Of a DNA stretch of 23,914 nucleotides, positions 22,949 through 23,914 are shown in pieces. The position numbers were made by a program, and so were the translations under genes. This stretch comes from CBDBZL01 sp031399025 (GTDB taxonomy: Bacteria > Pseudomonadota > Alphaproteobacteria > Sphingomonadales > Sphingomonadaceae). Location of the stretch: contig JANNOJ010000010.1 of NCBI GenBank assembly GCA_031399025.1, forward strand, positions 1-23,914. Reading direction: 5' to 3'. How positions within the stretch are numbered: position 1 is the stretch's first letter; each line of letters opens with the position of its first letter. The notes under the pieces are model-generated. The model was not told the origin of the DNA. It worked only from the letters and a program-made list of their open reading frames with translations, and ran no database searches.

Positions 22949-22987
22949 TTGCCTTACACGCGATCGGCGAAATCGCGGCCTAATGTT

Positions 22988-23005
22988 TGGGTCTGAAGCG
23001 ACCCA
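22988..23005. terminator. Short hairpin after the ParA-like gene
   Basis: TGGGTC and GACCCA form a 6-bp stem with a 6-nt loop (TGAAGC), 40 nt after the ParA-like stop and 8 nt beyond the small thiC-linked gene's stop on the other strand. No U-run is present. Confidence 0.3.
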
Positions 23006-23012
23006 GGCCAGA

Positions 23013-23167
23013 TCACCCCACCCTCTTCCCCTTGTCCGCCTCAATAAGCCCATCCAGCACCGCAATCCGCAACCGCTCGGGCGTGTCCTTCGCCAGGCCC
23101 TTGAGGCGACAAGTCGCCCACAGGGCCTTGCGTTCGCTTTCGAGCGCCTTGAGGTAGAGGTCGGCCA

Positions 23168-23168
<1 letters not shown>
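23013..23168 (-). CDS. 51-residue basic protein coupled to thiC
   Basis: I do not recognise a family. The ORF begins at an ATG that shares one base with the thiC stop (TGATG), typical of translational coupling. The product starts MADLYLKALESERKALWATC and continues RLKGLAKDTPERLRIAVLDG, ending EADKGKRVG. It is highly charged, predicted helical, with one cysteine and no membrane segment. High-GC codon use matches thiC, not the neighbouring AT-rich insert. A role linked to thiamine synthesis would be a guess. Confidence 0.7.
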
Positions 23169-23869
<701 letters not shown>

Positions 23870-23914
23870 TCACTCTCGCGATGTGCGCCGACAGATCGGC
23901 CTTCACGGCCTGCG

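Larger units (their letters stand above)
21775..22985. other. AT-richer insert carrying the ParA-like gene
   Basis: Base composition changes abruptly. Three 60-nt rows counted by hand at 22321, 22441 and 22681 have 24, 35 and 27 G+C (about 48% in total), against 46 of 60 in the row at 21361. Codon use changes with it. No flanking direct repeat, integrase or tRNA was found, so the boundaries are approximate. This suggests horizontal acquisition. Confidence 0.75.

Overview
The window is a high-G+C chromosomal segment (the flanks are roughly 70% or more G+C) from an alphaproteobacterium, most likely Sphingomonadales (Erythrobacteraceae or Sphingomonadaceae). This placement is an inference. It rests on the hisB-hisH-hisA-hisF-hisE order, the alpha-type SspB, the SWIB protein with a histone-H1-like tail, the tetrahydrodipicolinate N-succinyltransferase, and the style of the ThiC C-terminus. 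Both ends are cut: tolA runs off the left edge, and thiC is broken near the right edge.

Region 1 (1-5802, minus strand) is a compact block. It reads, in transcription order, hisB, hisH, hisA, an unannotated 40-codon membrane-like ORF, hisF, hisE, a HIT-family hydrolase, ybgC, tolQ, tolR and tolA. It joins the central histidine pathway to the Tol-Pal envelope system. Several junctions are tight or overlapping (ATGA, GTGA, or abutting stop and start). Region 2 (5978-9961, plus strand) carries sspB, a small hypothetical gene, gmk, dapD, a single-pass membrane protein overlapping a DUF2945 gene, and a DUF1810 gene. Region 3 (9995-13334) holds a secreted M19 dipeptidase on the minus strand. Divergent from it is a plus-strand run of small stress or cofactor-type genes (DUF427, DUF985 cupin, PPOX-like, an uncertain 78-codon ORF, DoxX-like) joined by repeated GTGA overlaps. 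A very strong 17-bp-stem palindrome at 13434-13475 closes it.

Region 4 (13535-20814) is a mixed set of single genes: SWIB, a PEBP/YbhB-like protein, an S41 peptidase lipoprotein, a COG3650-like lipoprotein, a Pro/Ala-rich anchored protein, a two-CBS protein, a ZIP-fold transporter lacking the usual ligands, a DUF72 protein and a fasciclin lipoprotein. The spaces between them contain several perfect tandem repeats and hairpins. Region 5 (21029-23914) has an HTH protein, then an AT-richer insert carrying a solitary ParA-like ATPase without a visible ParB. It ends with a 51-codon gene coupled to the 3' part of thiC, whose frame is stopped in its 5' direction at 23870-23872.

I did not find a complete new multi-gene system. 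The most interesting leads are the orphan ParA-like gene in its low-G+C patch, the truncated thiC beside it, the micro-ORF embedded between hisA and hisF, and the long palindrome at 13434-13475.
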